Assembly: GCA_963920765.1 (NCBI GenBank)
Contig: OY987242.1
Span: 8,024,789-8,088,788 of the forward strand
DNA: 64,000 bases
Direction of reading: 5' to 3'
Origin: Ulota crispa
Lineage: Eukaryota; Streptophyta; Bryopsida; Orthotrichales; Orthotrichaceae
Below, piece after piece: positions 11,590 to 23,368 of this stretch (its first letter is position 1; each line of letters opens with the position of its first letter). The position numbers and the translations under genes were made by a program. The notes beneath the pieces were generated by a model that was given only the letters and a program-made list of their open reading frames with translations, did not search any database and was not told the DNA's origin.

Positions 11590-12060
11590 ATTTTGGAATC
11601 TTCAAGAATCTTTTGGGCATCTTTTGGGAATTTTAAGAATCTTTAAGAATCTTGTGGAAATCATTGAGAATCTTTTCAAGATTTTTAAGAATACTTAAGA
11701 ATCTTTTCAAGATTTTAGAATCTTTGAGAATACTTGAAAACATTTGAGAATCTTTGATAATCTTTTTGGAATCTTTGATAATCTTCTTGGAATCTTTGAT
11801 AATCTTTTTGGAATCTTTGATAATCTTCTTGGAATCTTTGATAATCTTTTTGGAATCTTTGATAATCTTTTAGGAATCTTTGAGAATCTTTGGAAACCTT
11901 TGGGAATCTTTTCAAGTCTTTTTGGAATCTTTGATAATGTTTGAGGACAATTGAGAATCTTTGAAAATCTTTTTGGAAATTTTAAAAATCTTTGAGAATC
12001 TTTGAGAATTTCAAGAACCTTTTTGGAATCTTTAAGAATCTTTTTAAAATCTCATGAAAT
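11590..12060. repeat. AATCTTTGA minisatellite with 21/42-bp period
   Basis: The core 11743-11890 is made of 21-base units (GAATCTTTGATAATCTTTTTG) in which TTTTT and TTCTT variants alternate, giving a 42-base higher-order period. Flanks to 11590 and 12060 are degenerate forms. Because 21 is a multiple of three, both strands stay open, which creates artefact reading frames. Confidence 0.85.
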
Positions 12061-13006
12061 TTGTTAAAATACTTCAAAATATTTATAGAAATAGAATCTC
12101 TTAAACTGAATTAGAGTCCTTTAGGAATCTTTTTGTAATTCATCAAAGTACTCTTAAATATTTTTAATAAAAAATCTATTACAATAGTTTAGGTTTGTTT
12201 TTGAAATCTTTCTAGAATCTTTTTGGACCTCATTAAAATGTTTTGAAGTTTTAAAAAATAAAAGAAGATTTTAAAATAAAATAAAAATTAGAAGTTTGAG
12301 TGTACATTGACTGGTTTTATTTTCTTTACTTTTCACAATTTGGTTAGATTTAAAATTAGCAGCTCTTAAAGTCAAATAAAAACATGACCATAATAACAAA
12401 AAAATCAACAATTTTCTGTTGATTTGGACACTTTTGGACACAACTTCACTAATTCAATAAAATTTTATATAAAAAGTACAACATTTTATTGTTTTGAATA
12501 CCAAAATTTCTTTACAAACAAATATAAAAGATGCTCCTCAATTCTTTGAAAAAATCATATGTGTCCCTAAAAGATTAAAAGTACCAAAAATATATTTCCT
12601 TTTTGAAAAATTATCAACAATGCTTCTAATATATTGGAAAAATATTAAAAATGCTCCTCAACAATTTTAAATTATTAATATCTTTGTGTTATATGATAAT
12701 CAAGTGTAGAGTTTACTGCAAATTCTTACAAGAAACCAAAGGTGATTTTTACATTTCAAATAATACAAGGATATATTTAACATTTCAAAATAGAAGGGCT
12801 TTTTTATTATTTTTCCAAAATAATATGAGTATAATTGATATTCCTACAAAAAATAAGGAATATTTTTTATGTTTCACATATTTTCGGCGTAAACTTGATA
12901 TTTTGAGAGACTTAAAGGGTATTTTTAGTATTCTTATTTCTATTTTTGACCAAATGAATTTAAAAAATAATAATCTTGTAAAATATTTTTATAAGCTTTA
13001 AAAGAT

Positions 13007-13496
13007 GGGAATTGATATGTGTACCACACCCTTCCAATTACTATACCACACCACGGGGTAAATTTTAGATTTCTATCATCAAAAAGCTGAATTTGAAAAT
13101 TTTGAATTCACATTTGAACTTAGAGACCATGGTATTATCTAGAACCATAAAAAAAGTTGCAACAACACCCAATGAAAAAGCTTATTTTTTTTTACAAACA
13201 AAAGTAATGGTATTGTCTAGAACCATTAAAAAAAGTTGCAGTTCAGCAATACCCAATGAAAAAGTTTAGTTAGAGAGAAAATTGTTACCTTTACTTTTGT
13301 TTGTAAAAGAAGATAAACTTTTTCATTGGATGTTGTTGAATTGCAACTTTTTTTATGGTGCTAGACAATATCATGGTCTCTAAGTCCAAATTTGAATTCA
13401 AAATTCTCAAACTCAAATTTTTGATGGTAGAAATCTAAAATTTACCCCGAGGTGTGGTACAGTAGTTCAAAGGGTGTGGTTTACATATTAATGCCC
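13007..13496. mobile_element. Fold-back MITE nested in CACTA copy B
   Basis: Same element and same insertion point as 480-892. Flanks TTAAAAGAT (12998-13006) and TTAAAAAAT (13497-13505) agree at eight of nine positions, a nine-base duplication. It is longer than copy A because about 75 bases of the left arm near 13136-13260 are tandemly duplicated. Confidence 0.75.
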
Positions 13497-13989
13497 TTAA
13501 AAAATATCCAAAACTATTCAAAAGTCTATAGAATTTTGATTTTATAATTGCAAGGTTTTCATTCCATAACTTTTCACAATTTCATGTTATTTAAAGCCAT
13601 CAAACTATGGAGGCTATTTTAATAGGATAAGGTTTTTTTTACAAAAAAACTAGCACTAAATAATAATTATTAATGAATCCAACTTTTGCCTGCAGCAATC
13701 CTTTTGAGATTTGTGAATTTCAATAAAAATTTATAAACAAAATCAAAAGGATGGAAATAAACAATTTTAAAAAAATCGAAATACCTTCTCTGATTTTAGC
13801 TCATAACTTTTGATAAAAAAATTGAAATCTAAAAAAAATTGTTGGAAGTGAAAGTAAAATACATTTACCAACTTTTCTTAGTTCTAAGTTATTTGAAAGA
13901 AAGTCCTTTAATGGGCCAAAATAACTTCCAAAGTCTACTGACTTACTAAAAACATGAACACTTAATGTACAAATACAATCATGATTTTT

Positions 13990-14100
13990 TTGTGCACATG
14001 TGTGAGTGCATGTGTGCTAGTGGTTGTGAATGATGTGATAGTCTTGTGGTTTGTGAACCCGGTAGTGGGGGTTTAAACCCCACTGCCGACAACCCTGCTT
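13990..14100 (+). other. tRNA-like segment, copy B
   Basis: Counterpart of 1405-1505. GGTTTAAACCCC at 14068-14079 is a one-base variant of the Pol III B box, with TAGTGG about 50 bases upstream. It is a relic and not a functional tRNA. Confidence 0.3.
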
Positions 14101-14381
14101 GACTCCATGGGCAGCGGCCTAGCCCATAAAAAAATTTGATTTTTTAATTTTTAAAAAAAAAATTGTGAATAAAAAAATAACATTTAAATTTTAAAAATAG
14201 AATTGAACAACATAAAATACGTGAAAAATAACAGAAAATCAACAGAAAATAAACAAAAACAGCAAATAATCAACAAAAAATCAACATATTCTTATTAAAA
14301 AGTATCCAAATCAACTTGATCAAATCAACAGTTTTTGGTTGAAATTTTGTTGATTTTGTGCTAAATTTTCTACTAGTGCAA

Positions 14382-15948
14382 GGAGGACAAAAAAATGTCT
14401 ACCAAAAATACTCGCAATGCAACCATTCCACAGGAACCAGCCCATCCTTTAAGGATTAATCTCTAAAATCTCAAAGCCAAAGCCTCTAAAATCATGCAAG
14501 CACCAAATCATTTGTACAATGTAGCTTGGTTCTTGAGACTTTAGAAACACAAATGAGAGTGAGAATCACAAAAAGGTTGCATAAGAGTATGTGGATTTTG
14601 GAGTGTGGATAAGGTAGTACATTTTAAAGGGTTGTTGCATTTAGAATTACTTTTGTGTTGATCTAAAAGTTGACGCTTCCATATAGAAGTTTTTGTTTGC
14701 AACAGTGATAATTTGTGACTTATTTAGTTTGTGATTGAAAACAAGAAATGAAAGTGAGAATTTGTGCAAATTAAGTATATGATGGTGAGGTTTTTAGTGT
14801 AAGTACCTTGGACATCCAAAAAAATTAAAAGAAAAATTTTGATACTCAAAATTTTTAGAAAGAAGTAGTGTACACACAAAGGGAGAAGGAAATGGCATGC
14901 ATAACAAAACAAAAGCCTAAAATTTTTGATCCAAGGATATTTGTGATATTTCTGAAAAAGCAAGGGTATCTAAGAAAATACTGCAAACTTTAGGGGTATC
15001 CATGAAATTCTCCCTTAATTTAATTTCCAAATCACAGAATTCCTAAGGCATGCAGTTCATCCGTGCCCAGGGATCTATTGCTAACTCTATGCTGAAGCAT
15101 TGTAAACCAAATTGCAAGCCCTGGCCTTTATCAATAACTTCAGGAAGTACTATTACAATAGTGGAGAAGCTAGTAGTTTAGTTTGTATTTTGTTTAATAT
15201 TTGAGCACTTCCTCATCATGTTCAAAATTTTGAACCACGAAAATAACATTATTGACACATAGTTGTTGCTTTTTGGAGCTAACAATACAATACAAGAAGA
15301 AGACAATTCAAAATATCTTCCAACTACTCGTCACTTTCTACTATACTAACTATCCCTTGAAAAAGGCCAACCACTCGACTCAATTACCATTCATACAGGG
15401 GTGATTAAAAAAAAAAAAAACCATACTAAAAAAGGCCAACAACCCAGCTCCAATGCTATTGGTATCCAATAAAAAAAAGTAAACCACCATTGTTGATTGT
15501 GTCACGAAAAACAATCTTGACCATCAATGCTCTACGATACAGAATACATATACAAATACAAGTACAAAATACAAGTATGGAATACAGATAAAAAATACAA
15601 AAACAAAATACACATAGAAAAATATGGAGACAACAAACAGGTTTTCAATTATCCCATATTCTTTGTAAGCCAAACTAACATCACACAAATACAAGTATGG
15701 GGTGTGTGGATATCATTCAGAAACACGCGTCTTAGTTTTTGAGCCAATGATAAAGTGACACATGTACCACTTTTACTTATATGAAAAAGTTTAACCACCA
15801 ATGGCTATATGACACGTGTACCCCATCAATTTTTCATATATGGCATTTAAATGTGGCAGTAAGTGAGGTAGTAATTACTAGTAAGTGTGCCTCTTGACTC
15901 ACTATCCACTCGTACTAACCAACCTTCTACTAATGCAGCCAAAAACAA
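14382..15948. other. AT-rich intergenic tract, no gene recognised
   Basis: Nothing coding is supported. Positions 15536-15625 are an imperfect low-complexity run of ATACAAGTA-like words. ATCCTTTAAGGA-TTAA at 14444-14459 may be the right end of a tiny TTAA-type element interrupted by the CACTA insertion. Confidence 0.45.
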
Positions 15949-16041
15949 GTTTGTGAAAAAAGCCCCAAGGTCCTTAAAAGTTTGTGGAAAAAGCCCCAAG
16001 GTCCTTAAAAGTTTGTGAAAAAAGCCCCAAGGTCCTTAAAA
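15949..16041. repeat. Three tandem 31-bp units
   Basis: Three copies of a 31-base unit starting GTTTGTG and ending GGTCCTTAAAA. The first and third copies are identical and the middle one differs by one base, so the duplication is recent. It is non-coding. Confidence 0.95.
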
Positions 16042-18854
16042 GACCTCATATATCTTCCATATAGAGAATACACTAACTATGTGTCATTACTTGAACACAA
16101 CATTTTAAGTGTTTGATATGTTCTTTTTACTATATGATGTGCTTGATTTATAGATGACTTTATTACCAATTATAGGTGTTTCAACCCGATAAACTTTAGA
16201 AATAAATACCTCTCCAATTTTGGGCCAAAGTCCCCTATTTCCACTTTAAAAGGACTTCATTTCTATATGTAAAAAAACATGCGTTATTACTTCATCCAAA
16301 TTTTAATCATCCTATGTAACAATTGTCAAGAATAGATGCTCAGTTTATTATTAAAAAAAAAGTAGAGCATGATCGGCATGTGAATCAAAAATAAATTCAC
16401 TATGTTTTCAAGAAGCATGACAATCATATCGCACGGTCAATCAATCATCAGTACCAAGTACCAATTGGTTTCATTTGACATCCTCAAATTTCATAATTGA
16501 TTTTTTTTTCAATAAAGACATTTATTAAAAGATCCCGTGTTTCATCTTATATATTTCATACCACTATTATTTAGAATCTTTTATACAAAGCAATTTTTTT
16601 ATCAAGCAATTTTTTTATCAATACATATGAACATAATCTAAAGCATGGTATAAAAAAAATGGCATTGAAAATAGGGAAACAAGTCATTAGTGAATCTCTC
16701 TACCTCCATTTTACAAGTCATTTTTACAACAAATTTTAATAATTTCTTCACTAAACTTAAAATAAACTATGTACTGTGAAAGATGAGAGTGGGAGAAAAT
16801 ATATATTTAATATTTGAGGTGCATCAAACAAGGAAAGGTGGTAGTAAAAGTATTGATTTTTATTTTATTCATAGTTAGGATGTTTCTAAAGTAGCTCTTA
16901 GTATATTATCAATTTACCACCAATTTATTATCATCTACCACCACTTTATTACAAATCTATCACCAGTTTGCGACCAATTTATCATCTCAAATACAAAAGG
17001 ACTAGCCATTGCCAAAGTTCAAGAGGTCTTAAAAGATTTGAGAACGTTGTAAAGATTATAAAAAGTTATAAAAAAAATTCAAGAAGCTTTTTGCTTGGTA
17101 AAAGGTGCTCAAACACCTATCAAATTTGAGGAAGTTTCTCAAATATCTATCAAACTCAAAGAAGCTTCTCAAACATCTTCTAAGCTTGACAAAGAAGTTT
17201 AAGATCCTTGAGTATATAGAGTCCTGGACATTAAGTCGTAGTCCTTTTTAAAACCCCTCCCACACATTTAAATTTTTATCAAATTCAAAAGTGATTACAT
17301 ATTTGAAAAACTAGCTCAGGGGAACAAAATGTATCAAAATTTGAAAAGTATATTATTATTATTTCATGCTTTTAATCCATGTCAAAGGCAATTTTGCACA
17401 AATGAGTATGCCATATTTATCCACTTTTATCAACATTATCAACATTTTGTGAGTTTTAACAGCCTTTTAAAACTCAAAATTGCCTATGGTCAATTGTTGA
17501 CAAACTTGTAGTGATTTAAAAGCATTTAAATCACAACTAGATTTTTTTTTCAATTGTTTTTTTTACTAATACTTCTCTTAAGATTTATGTCAAACTTTTA
17601 CAAAATTTGCTTCTTTCTGTAAGCTTTTCAAATATGTAATTTATTTTAGATTTGGTTCAGTATTGATTGCGTGAGATTTTTTTTTTAAAGGACTAAGACT
17701 TTCTGTTCATGCCTTTATAACAATTGAAATTGAGAGGTTTCTTAATCTTAACAATTTACCTTGGTGCCCTAATCTAAAGCATGAAGTCTTTGCTATTCAC
17801 ACAAAGCCTTATCTTTGTACTTCTATTCTCTTGAATATGTCTTGCATTTCCAGCTGAGTTATAACCTTATGCCTTCGCTAAGTCTCTTATGTGATTATTA
17901 TTTTTTATTTTATTCTACATGCATCATTGACATCTACCACCAATTTACCACCAATTTACTACTAATCTATCAACAATCCATTCTTTAATCTATAAGTGCT
18001 AACTTGAGTTGTTACATTTTAATGTTTTAAATAGCAATTTAAAGCCAAAAAAGTGTTGATGAACATAACATACTCATAGGTGCATAGATTGCACTTGGCA
18101 TAGGTTAAATGCATGATAACAATAATCTACTCCTCAAATTTTAGTAACTTTTGTGTTTTGTTTTTAATTTCAAAATATGTATTCAATTAAAATTTTGGTA
18201 AAAATAGACTGTATAAGACGGACCTAAGCTAGGAATGAATTGTTATAGGTAGGTTTCTAAGACAGTTACAAAATAAGTCATTCCACACTTTTCCATTCTC
18301 ATTCCTCCAAGTCAATGACATCTCAGTTAACCCAAAAGACCACTTTATAAGACAAGATTAAGAAGGCGTAAAGAAGAGAAAGCAACAACCTAGTAGGAGT
18401 TAAAGAAGGTGCATTTTTGTGGATGCCAAAGCAAGCCCATGCATATAACCAAGCACCAAAGTTTGAGAGGGGCACCAAAGTTTGAGAATAAAAGATAAGA
18501 TGTTTGGTGAAAATGAGATAAGATGTGCAACAATGAACAATAAAATTGTAGACAACCAAGATGAAGAATAACAAGGTTTTTACCCAAAAAGTTAAAATCA
18601 TTTCATCAACAAAAGTAATTGTGACGTATGATTTATTACCTAATTGGTGATTCTCAAGGGTGATTTTAGAAGCGAACTTTTTCTGAAGTAGATATGAAAA
18701 TACCTTTCTCAAAACTAAGACATATGAGGAGCCAAAAGAATAAAACTTAGATCAAGCAAACGGGAAGGAGGAAGGAGAATTTAAGGTTTTGATGTTAGAA
18801 TTGGCTTGCAAAGAAGGCATATCTTGAGTTGCATTTCCGAACCTCCGCTGGTGG
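16042..18854. other. AT-rich intergenic tract, no gene recognised
   Basis: Short imperfect repeats of ACCACCAATTTACC-like words occur at 16910-17000 and 17935-17985. No gene or complete mobile element could be delimited. Confidence 0.45.
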
Positions 18855-19180
18855 CTCGGTTTATTGCACATAAGTAGACGTGGGGACAGGGTGGAAAAGC
18901 TTTGATATACTAGAAGAAAAAGAAAAATGCGTTGGAGTCAACATAAATTACAAGATATTTTTTTGTTCTCAACAAAAAATTTCATGTTTTCAGCGCAAAA
19001 TTTTGTGTTTAGAACAAAAAACATTATGTAGATTCCAACGGAGTTTTCTTCTAGTATATTTCACTCACCAAAAAATGTAAGAGTTTAGATATTTACCATC
19101 ATGGGATTGAATTTGGGAATTCTAAATCTACATTTTGGGTTGAGAGATCTTGATGTTGTGTGCAACTTTGAAGGATAATT
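18855..19180. mobile_element. Decayed relative of the MITE at 47610-47896
   Basis: The left end GGCTCGGTTTATTGCACATA and the ATATTTACCAT block near 19090 match the 47610 element in order. A right end with matching duplication was not found. Confidence 0.4.
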
Positions 19181-19842
19181 CAATCCTCTAACTACTCCAA
19201 TGCCCGAGTGGATAACTTAGTGCATTTTAACTTTGACGTGTGACTTAATATAGAGAGGGATTTATTCTTTTCAAGTGAAATTTATAATACATTTAGAACT
19301 AAGAAAGGGTACATTAAATTCCCAAAAATCATTATAAGTAATATGGGTAGGGTTTAAAGATGGTTAATTAGTTTTTTTACAAGTAATAAAGGGTTTAGAG
19401 ACGTGGAGATTTTATTGATTTTATTGGTACTACTGTACTTAGTGTGATTTGTGGGTATACAAGGTGCCACGTGGGGCATCCTATAGAAATTAGGAAGGAT
19501 CATTCAAATTTGCATGCTTAGCTATGACTTATATGAAGTTAATCCAAGTAGAAGGACCTTGCATAAGTCCATGAAGATGAATTTTAAGTGCCATGTGTAA
19601 ATAGACGTCTAGGGTGGAGGGGTGTAGTTCTTTCTTTTTTAGAAGGAATATCAATTGTCTTGCTTAGTCCATATAAGATCTTTCCAATGCTATGATATTC
19701 ACTTCATGTACTTTGGAATACTTCAAGGTAGCAGGCAGTTCTTATTGCATTGTTCTTATTGCATTTTATGTTTTCATTCATAATTTTATTTTTGTTTTTG
19801 CCATTTCCTATTAAAATATGGTGAATTCTACCACTAACCTAA

Positions 19843-20097
19843 AACACCATATTAGGTAAATTGGGAAAAACAAGGGTTCCATTTAGTACTCCACTTTAAA
19901 CCCAAAAAGTTACCTTAAACCACATTCAAAGGTATCATATTCAATTTAAGCCACTAAGATTTTTCCCTCACAAATTTTTCCTCTCAGGTGAGGGCACATG
20001 TATAAAAAAAAATGCTGAGCTGGGATTAAGGTGATCACCTTAATCCTTCAAAAGATCCAAAATGTATTGTTTTTCCCAATCTACCTAATATGGTATT
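19843..20097. mobile_element. 255-bp MITE with AACACCATATT ends and CTAA duplication
   Basis: Left end AACACCATATTAGGTAAATT and right end are inverted repeats over about 30 bases (one gives AACACC, the other AATACC). CTAA lies on both sides (19839-19842 and 20098-20101). The related element at 46693-46961 shares the terminus. Confidence 0.7.
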
Positions 20098-20380
20098 CTA
20101 AACCCCTAATTGTCACATTACATCAAGTTACTTGCAAATTCAAATTGCTCAATTATAAATAAAATAGCCAAGGAAAAATTAAATGACTTATTCTTTATAA
20201 GTAATTAAAGAGTGCTTTAAAATAGGTAACTTTTCCAAATTATACAATATAGAGACCTTTTTATTCAACCCTAAAAAGTAAATAGCCCCCTATAAATTAT
20301 CCCCTTGCTGCACATGGGGTACCCAACATACAAAGAGTGATCCACCCGAGTTCCAATGGGGGGGCACATTATTATTTTTA

Positions 20381-20780
20381 GGGACTGACTAGGTGGACAC
20401 CCCCCAATTGCTACGCGGACACCCCCCATAGCCAAATCTATTAAATTTTAGATTATTATGCTAAAATATAAAATAAATTAAAGCAATACTTTAGCATACA
20501 TCTGCATCTTCAAGAGTTGCAAAAACACAACAAATTTGCCTCATTTGCGACACAAATAGGAGTTAAACTAGTTGTTCCTTTCATTTATTGGTTTGACTCT
20601 TGACCGCGTCACAAATGAGACAGATTTGTTGTATGTTTGGAGTGCTTGTAAACACAGATGTATGCTAAACTATTGCTTTGATTTTATTTCATATTTCAGC
20701 ATAATAATAATCTCAAATTTAATAAATTTGGCTATGGGGGTGTCCGCGTAGCAATGGGGGGTGTCCACCTAGTTGGTCCC
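20381..20780. mobile_element. 400-bp fold-back element with eight-base duplication
   Basis: Arms of about 190 bases are inverted repeats, starting GGGACTGACTAGGTGGACAC on the left and its complement on the right. Flanks TATTTTTA (20373-20380) and TACTTTTA (20781-20788) agree at seven of eight positions. The loop near 20575-20595 is short. It has no coding capacity. Confidence 0.75.
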
Positions 20781-20879
20781 TACTTTTATCCTTTTTTGTA
20801 AAAAAAGAGAGGTTTCTCTCTTTGACCTTGCATCAACATATGTGCAGTAAGGTAGTCTGCTCAAAAAGCGACAGTTTAA

Positions 20880-21185
20880 GTGCTGATTTGCTTTTTCATG
20901 ACCTCTTCAAGACATGAAGATTTTTTGACTAATTTTTTGACAAAGATAAATGGATGTTAAATGTAATACAATTTTTTTCATAAATTTTGAAGCAATATTG
21001 ACTTGTTGATGGCCATTTCAAAATTTTCTATAGTAGGCATCTATTTGTGACTTTAGGTCTCCATCCCCTTGTAACTTATAAAAAGATGAGATGAAATCAC
21101 TCAATGTGATTGACTCTTGCAATAAAACACACATTTTCTTTTAAGACCAAAGAGGATCCATTCAAGAAGCACCTCATATATATCA
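20880..21185. repeat. Dispersed repeat shared with 9935-10240
   Basis: Order and wording match the earlier segment (TTTTTCATG, TAGATAAAG/GACAAAGATAAA, AAGCACCTCAT), with many substitutions. No gene is supported. Confidence 0.5.
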
Positions 21186-22610
21186 ATTCTTGGACTACCT
21201 ATGGGATTCGTTATGTGACAGAGGTCGCTTTTTGAGCAGCTCCCTTAGTTGGCTAAGGTGAGCTGAATGATCCGTCATTGTCCCTTGCCTACAAGAATGA
21301 GGCTGGGAGTTTGGTCAACAGCTTTGTACGTGAGTTTGAAGAGCCAAGGTGCAAAAGCTCTGTATTGTCACATTTAAGAAACTTATGAGGGTTTGGAAAT
21401 TTATTATTCAGAGATAAAGTAGAGGGCAAACCCATGGGCAAACCCGGGTGTTTTTTTTTGGTTTTGGACCGGTAGCTTCACAAGCCATATGGTAATTTTT
21501 AATGTTGCACATTTGGCCACATGATATTTTTTTAAAGTGAAAAATTAGGCTGCAAGTATTTACATTCGAGCTTGTTGATTGTGACCAAATATTTCTGAAA
21601 TTAACTCCTAAAGCATTAAGCTCAATTTTTCACCAAAATTGCTCTAAAACCTCCATGTCTAGTACAAATACCAAATTTTAGATTATTTTTTTACTAATGT
21701 AGCCGTAAGATCTTGTGCTGCACTAGTATCAAAATTGTGTAAAATAATTCAAGAATTTTCACCATGTAGATTGTTAGATAATTGAGTTTAAATTAACAAA
21801 ACGTCAATTTTTGTCCCTTCAAAAATCCAGGCAGCAACATTTCACAAGGTCATATATGTATGAAAAAGATTCCAAAACGGTTTTAATTTTTTGGATTTGT
21901 TTTTCAAAGCAAGCTAGGTGCACACTTGAAAAGTTTCAAATCATTTGGAATAGTATAACACATGGAAAAAATAGTAAGTGAAAAGAAGTAGAAAACTATT
22001 CAAACCACTATATTGTTAAGAACTTAAGTATGGAAATGAAAAATTTCAATCCCAATGGTTGTAATGTTGTAATGAACAATCTACATTTTTTGGTTTTGTT
22101 TTTTTTTCTAAAATATTAAAAATTGAGTAAAATAATGGACTTCAAAGTTTATTTTAGAGTGGGGAATCCATAACTGCCCGCAAACAGAATCTCCTCATAA
22201 CTTTCATCTCATTGATGAAAATGGAATGATTCAAAGCTTCCCAAGTTTTTATAAACCTAAGAACCAATTTCAAAAAACAAACTTCAAAAAATGTAAATTT
22301 CAAAGAAGTTTTCTACTTGCTCGTCGAGCAAAGAAACTACATATCATGCAATAACTTTTGAGCCATGAAGTCAAAAGTTATGAAAATTTTTGGGCCTTAA
22401 AGCTACTCCTTGGACACATCATGTGTGAAAATTTCAAAGAAAAAAATGAAAACTCCGTTGGTAGTGAGCTGCCCAAAATTGCTATGTTGCCAAAAAAGGG
22501 TGCTCAGTGCTTTAGGGGTATAAAATTGATATTGCAAGAATGAATTTTATGAAAGTGTGGGTTACAAAACCCAAAAATTTATAACAAAGGGGGCATTATC
22601 TAAAAGAAAT
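21186..22610. repeat. Repeat-derived tract; 22120-22280 inverted relative to 43060-43210
   Basis: The segment with TAACTTTCATCTCATTGATG at 22198 is the reverse complement of that near 43115. CTTTAGGGG at 22511-22519 resembles a TTAA-element end, but the flank is TATA. No gene is recognised. Confidence 0.45.
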
Positions 22611-22654
22611 TTAACTCTTGAGCGCCTAGAGTTGAAACAAAAAAACTTGACTTA

Positions 22655-22878
22655 TGTTACGAACTAGTTCGTAATGACGGTTACGTTGGTTAGAGGTTGG
22701 TTATCCTTCTTCTTTCCTTCTTAAATCAAGTGAGGAGGTTTGTTCTTCACTTGACATTTTGCTTAATACAATGGAATACTTTCAATATCACCTTTGCGTC
22801 TCTTAGTGTTTGTTTCTACATTAGGTTATGATTTCAAAATAGGAAAAGAATGTGGACTCTTGATCTTGTATCGTAACA
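22655..22878 (+). repeat. 5' LTR of the chromodomain gypsy element
   Basis: Starts TGTTACGA and ends TCGTAACA, an eight-base perfect inverted terminus. An 18-base perfect palindrome, TTACGAACTAGTTCGTAA, lies at 22657-22674. Confidence 0.93.
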
Positions 22879-22879
22879 T

Positions 22880-22893
22880 AATATCAAGTCCTT
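22880..22893 (+). other. Probable primer-binding site
   Basis: The sequence TAATATCAAGTCC just inside the 5' LTR agrees at about 9 of 13 positions with the initiator-methionine tRNA primer site common in plant gypsy elements. It is degenerate. Confidence 0.45.
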
Positions 22894-23368
22894 GAGAGTC
22901 CACATTCGGATGAGGAGGCAACCGAGTAGGGATGTATTTGGTTTTGATAAATGTGGGATGTTGCCTTTTGGGAAATTATTGTGAAGTAAATAGGCTCAAG
23001 AGTTCTTGCAAATTTTCTATGGTGGTAGGAGTAACAAACAATTTGTGCGGTTTTCTTTTTCCAAAATTTTGGCATGTTCTACTCAATGTTTCAATGCGTT
23101 CTTGGGATTGTTTGTTGGTTCTATCAAGGAAGTGATTTTAGGTTTTGATGCATTCATTGTGGTTGGTAGGTAGGATAACGGCCAATTAATTGGTAGTGAT
23201 TAGAAAAGAAAGAAGAGTAGAGGCATAAATGAAATAAGGTTAGGGTTAAGAAATACTTGCATCAAATAAGTCATGTTGCAAGTTTCAACAATGCTTGTCT
23301 ACAATGGCAAGATTATGGTGGGTGAAGAAGGTTGGAGAAGTCATATTGTGAAGTTAGGTTGAGCTACC

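Larger units (their letters stand above)
11438..14378 (+). mobile_element. Complete non-autonomous CACTA-type transposon (copy B)
   Basis: Begins CACTAGTAGAAAA and ends with the exact complement TTTTCTACTAGTG, a perfect 13-base terminal inverted repeat. The flanking bases CAA (11435-11437) and CAA (14379-14381) are the three-base duplication of the CACTA superfamily. Subterminal AATCAACAGA-type repeats cluster at about 12395-12425 and 14225-14345. Inside are a 42-bp-period minisatellite, a nested fold-back MITE and a tRNA-like segment. No transposase frame exists, so it would depend on an autonomous relative. Length is 2941 bp. Confidence 0.9.

Noticed and set aside
11715..11944. Open frames on both strands made of FGIFDNLL-like and QRFQKDY-like repeats
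   Set aside because: They come from a 21-base tandem repeat, which keeps every frame open. There is no other sign of coding.
15949..16041. CRISPR array
   Set aside because: The three 31-base units are directly adjacent with no spacers, in a plant nuclear setting.
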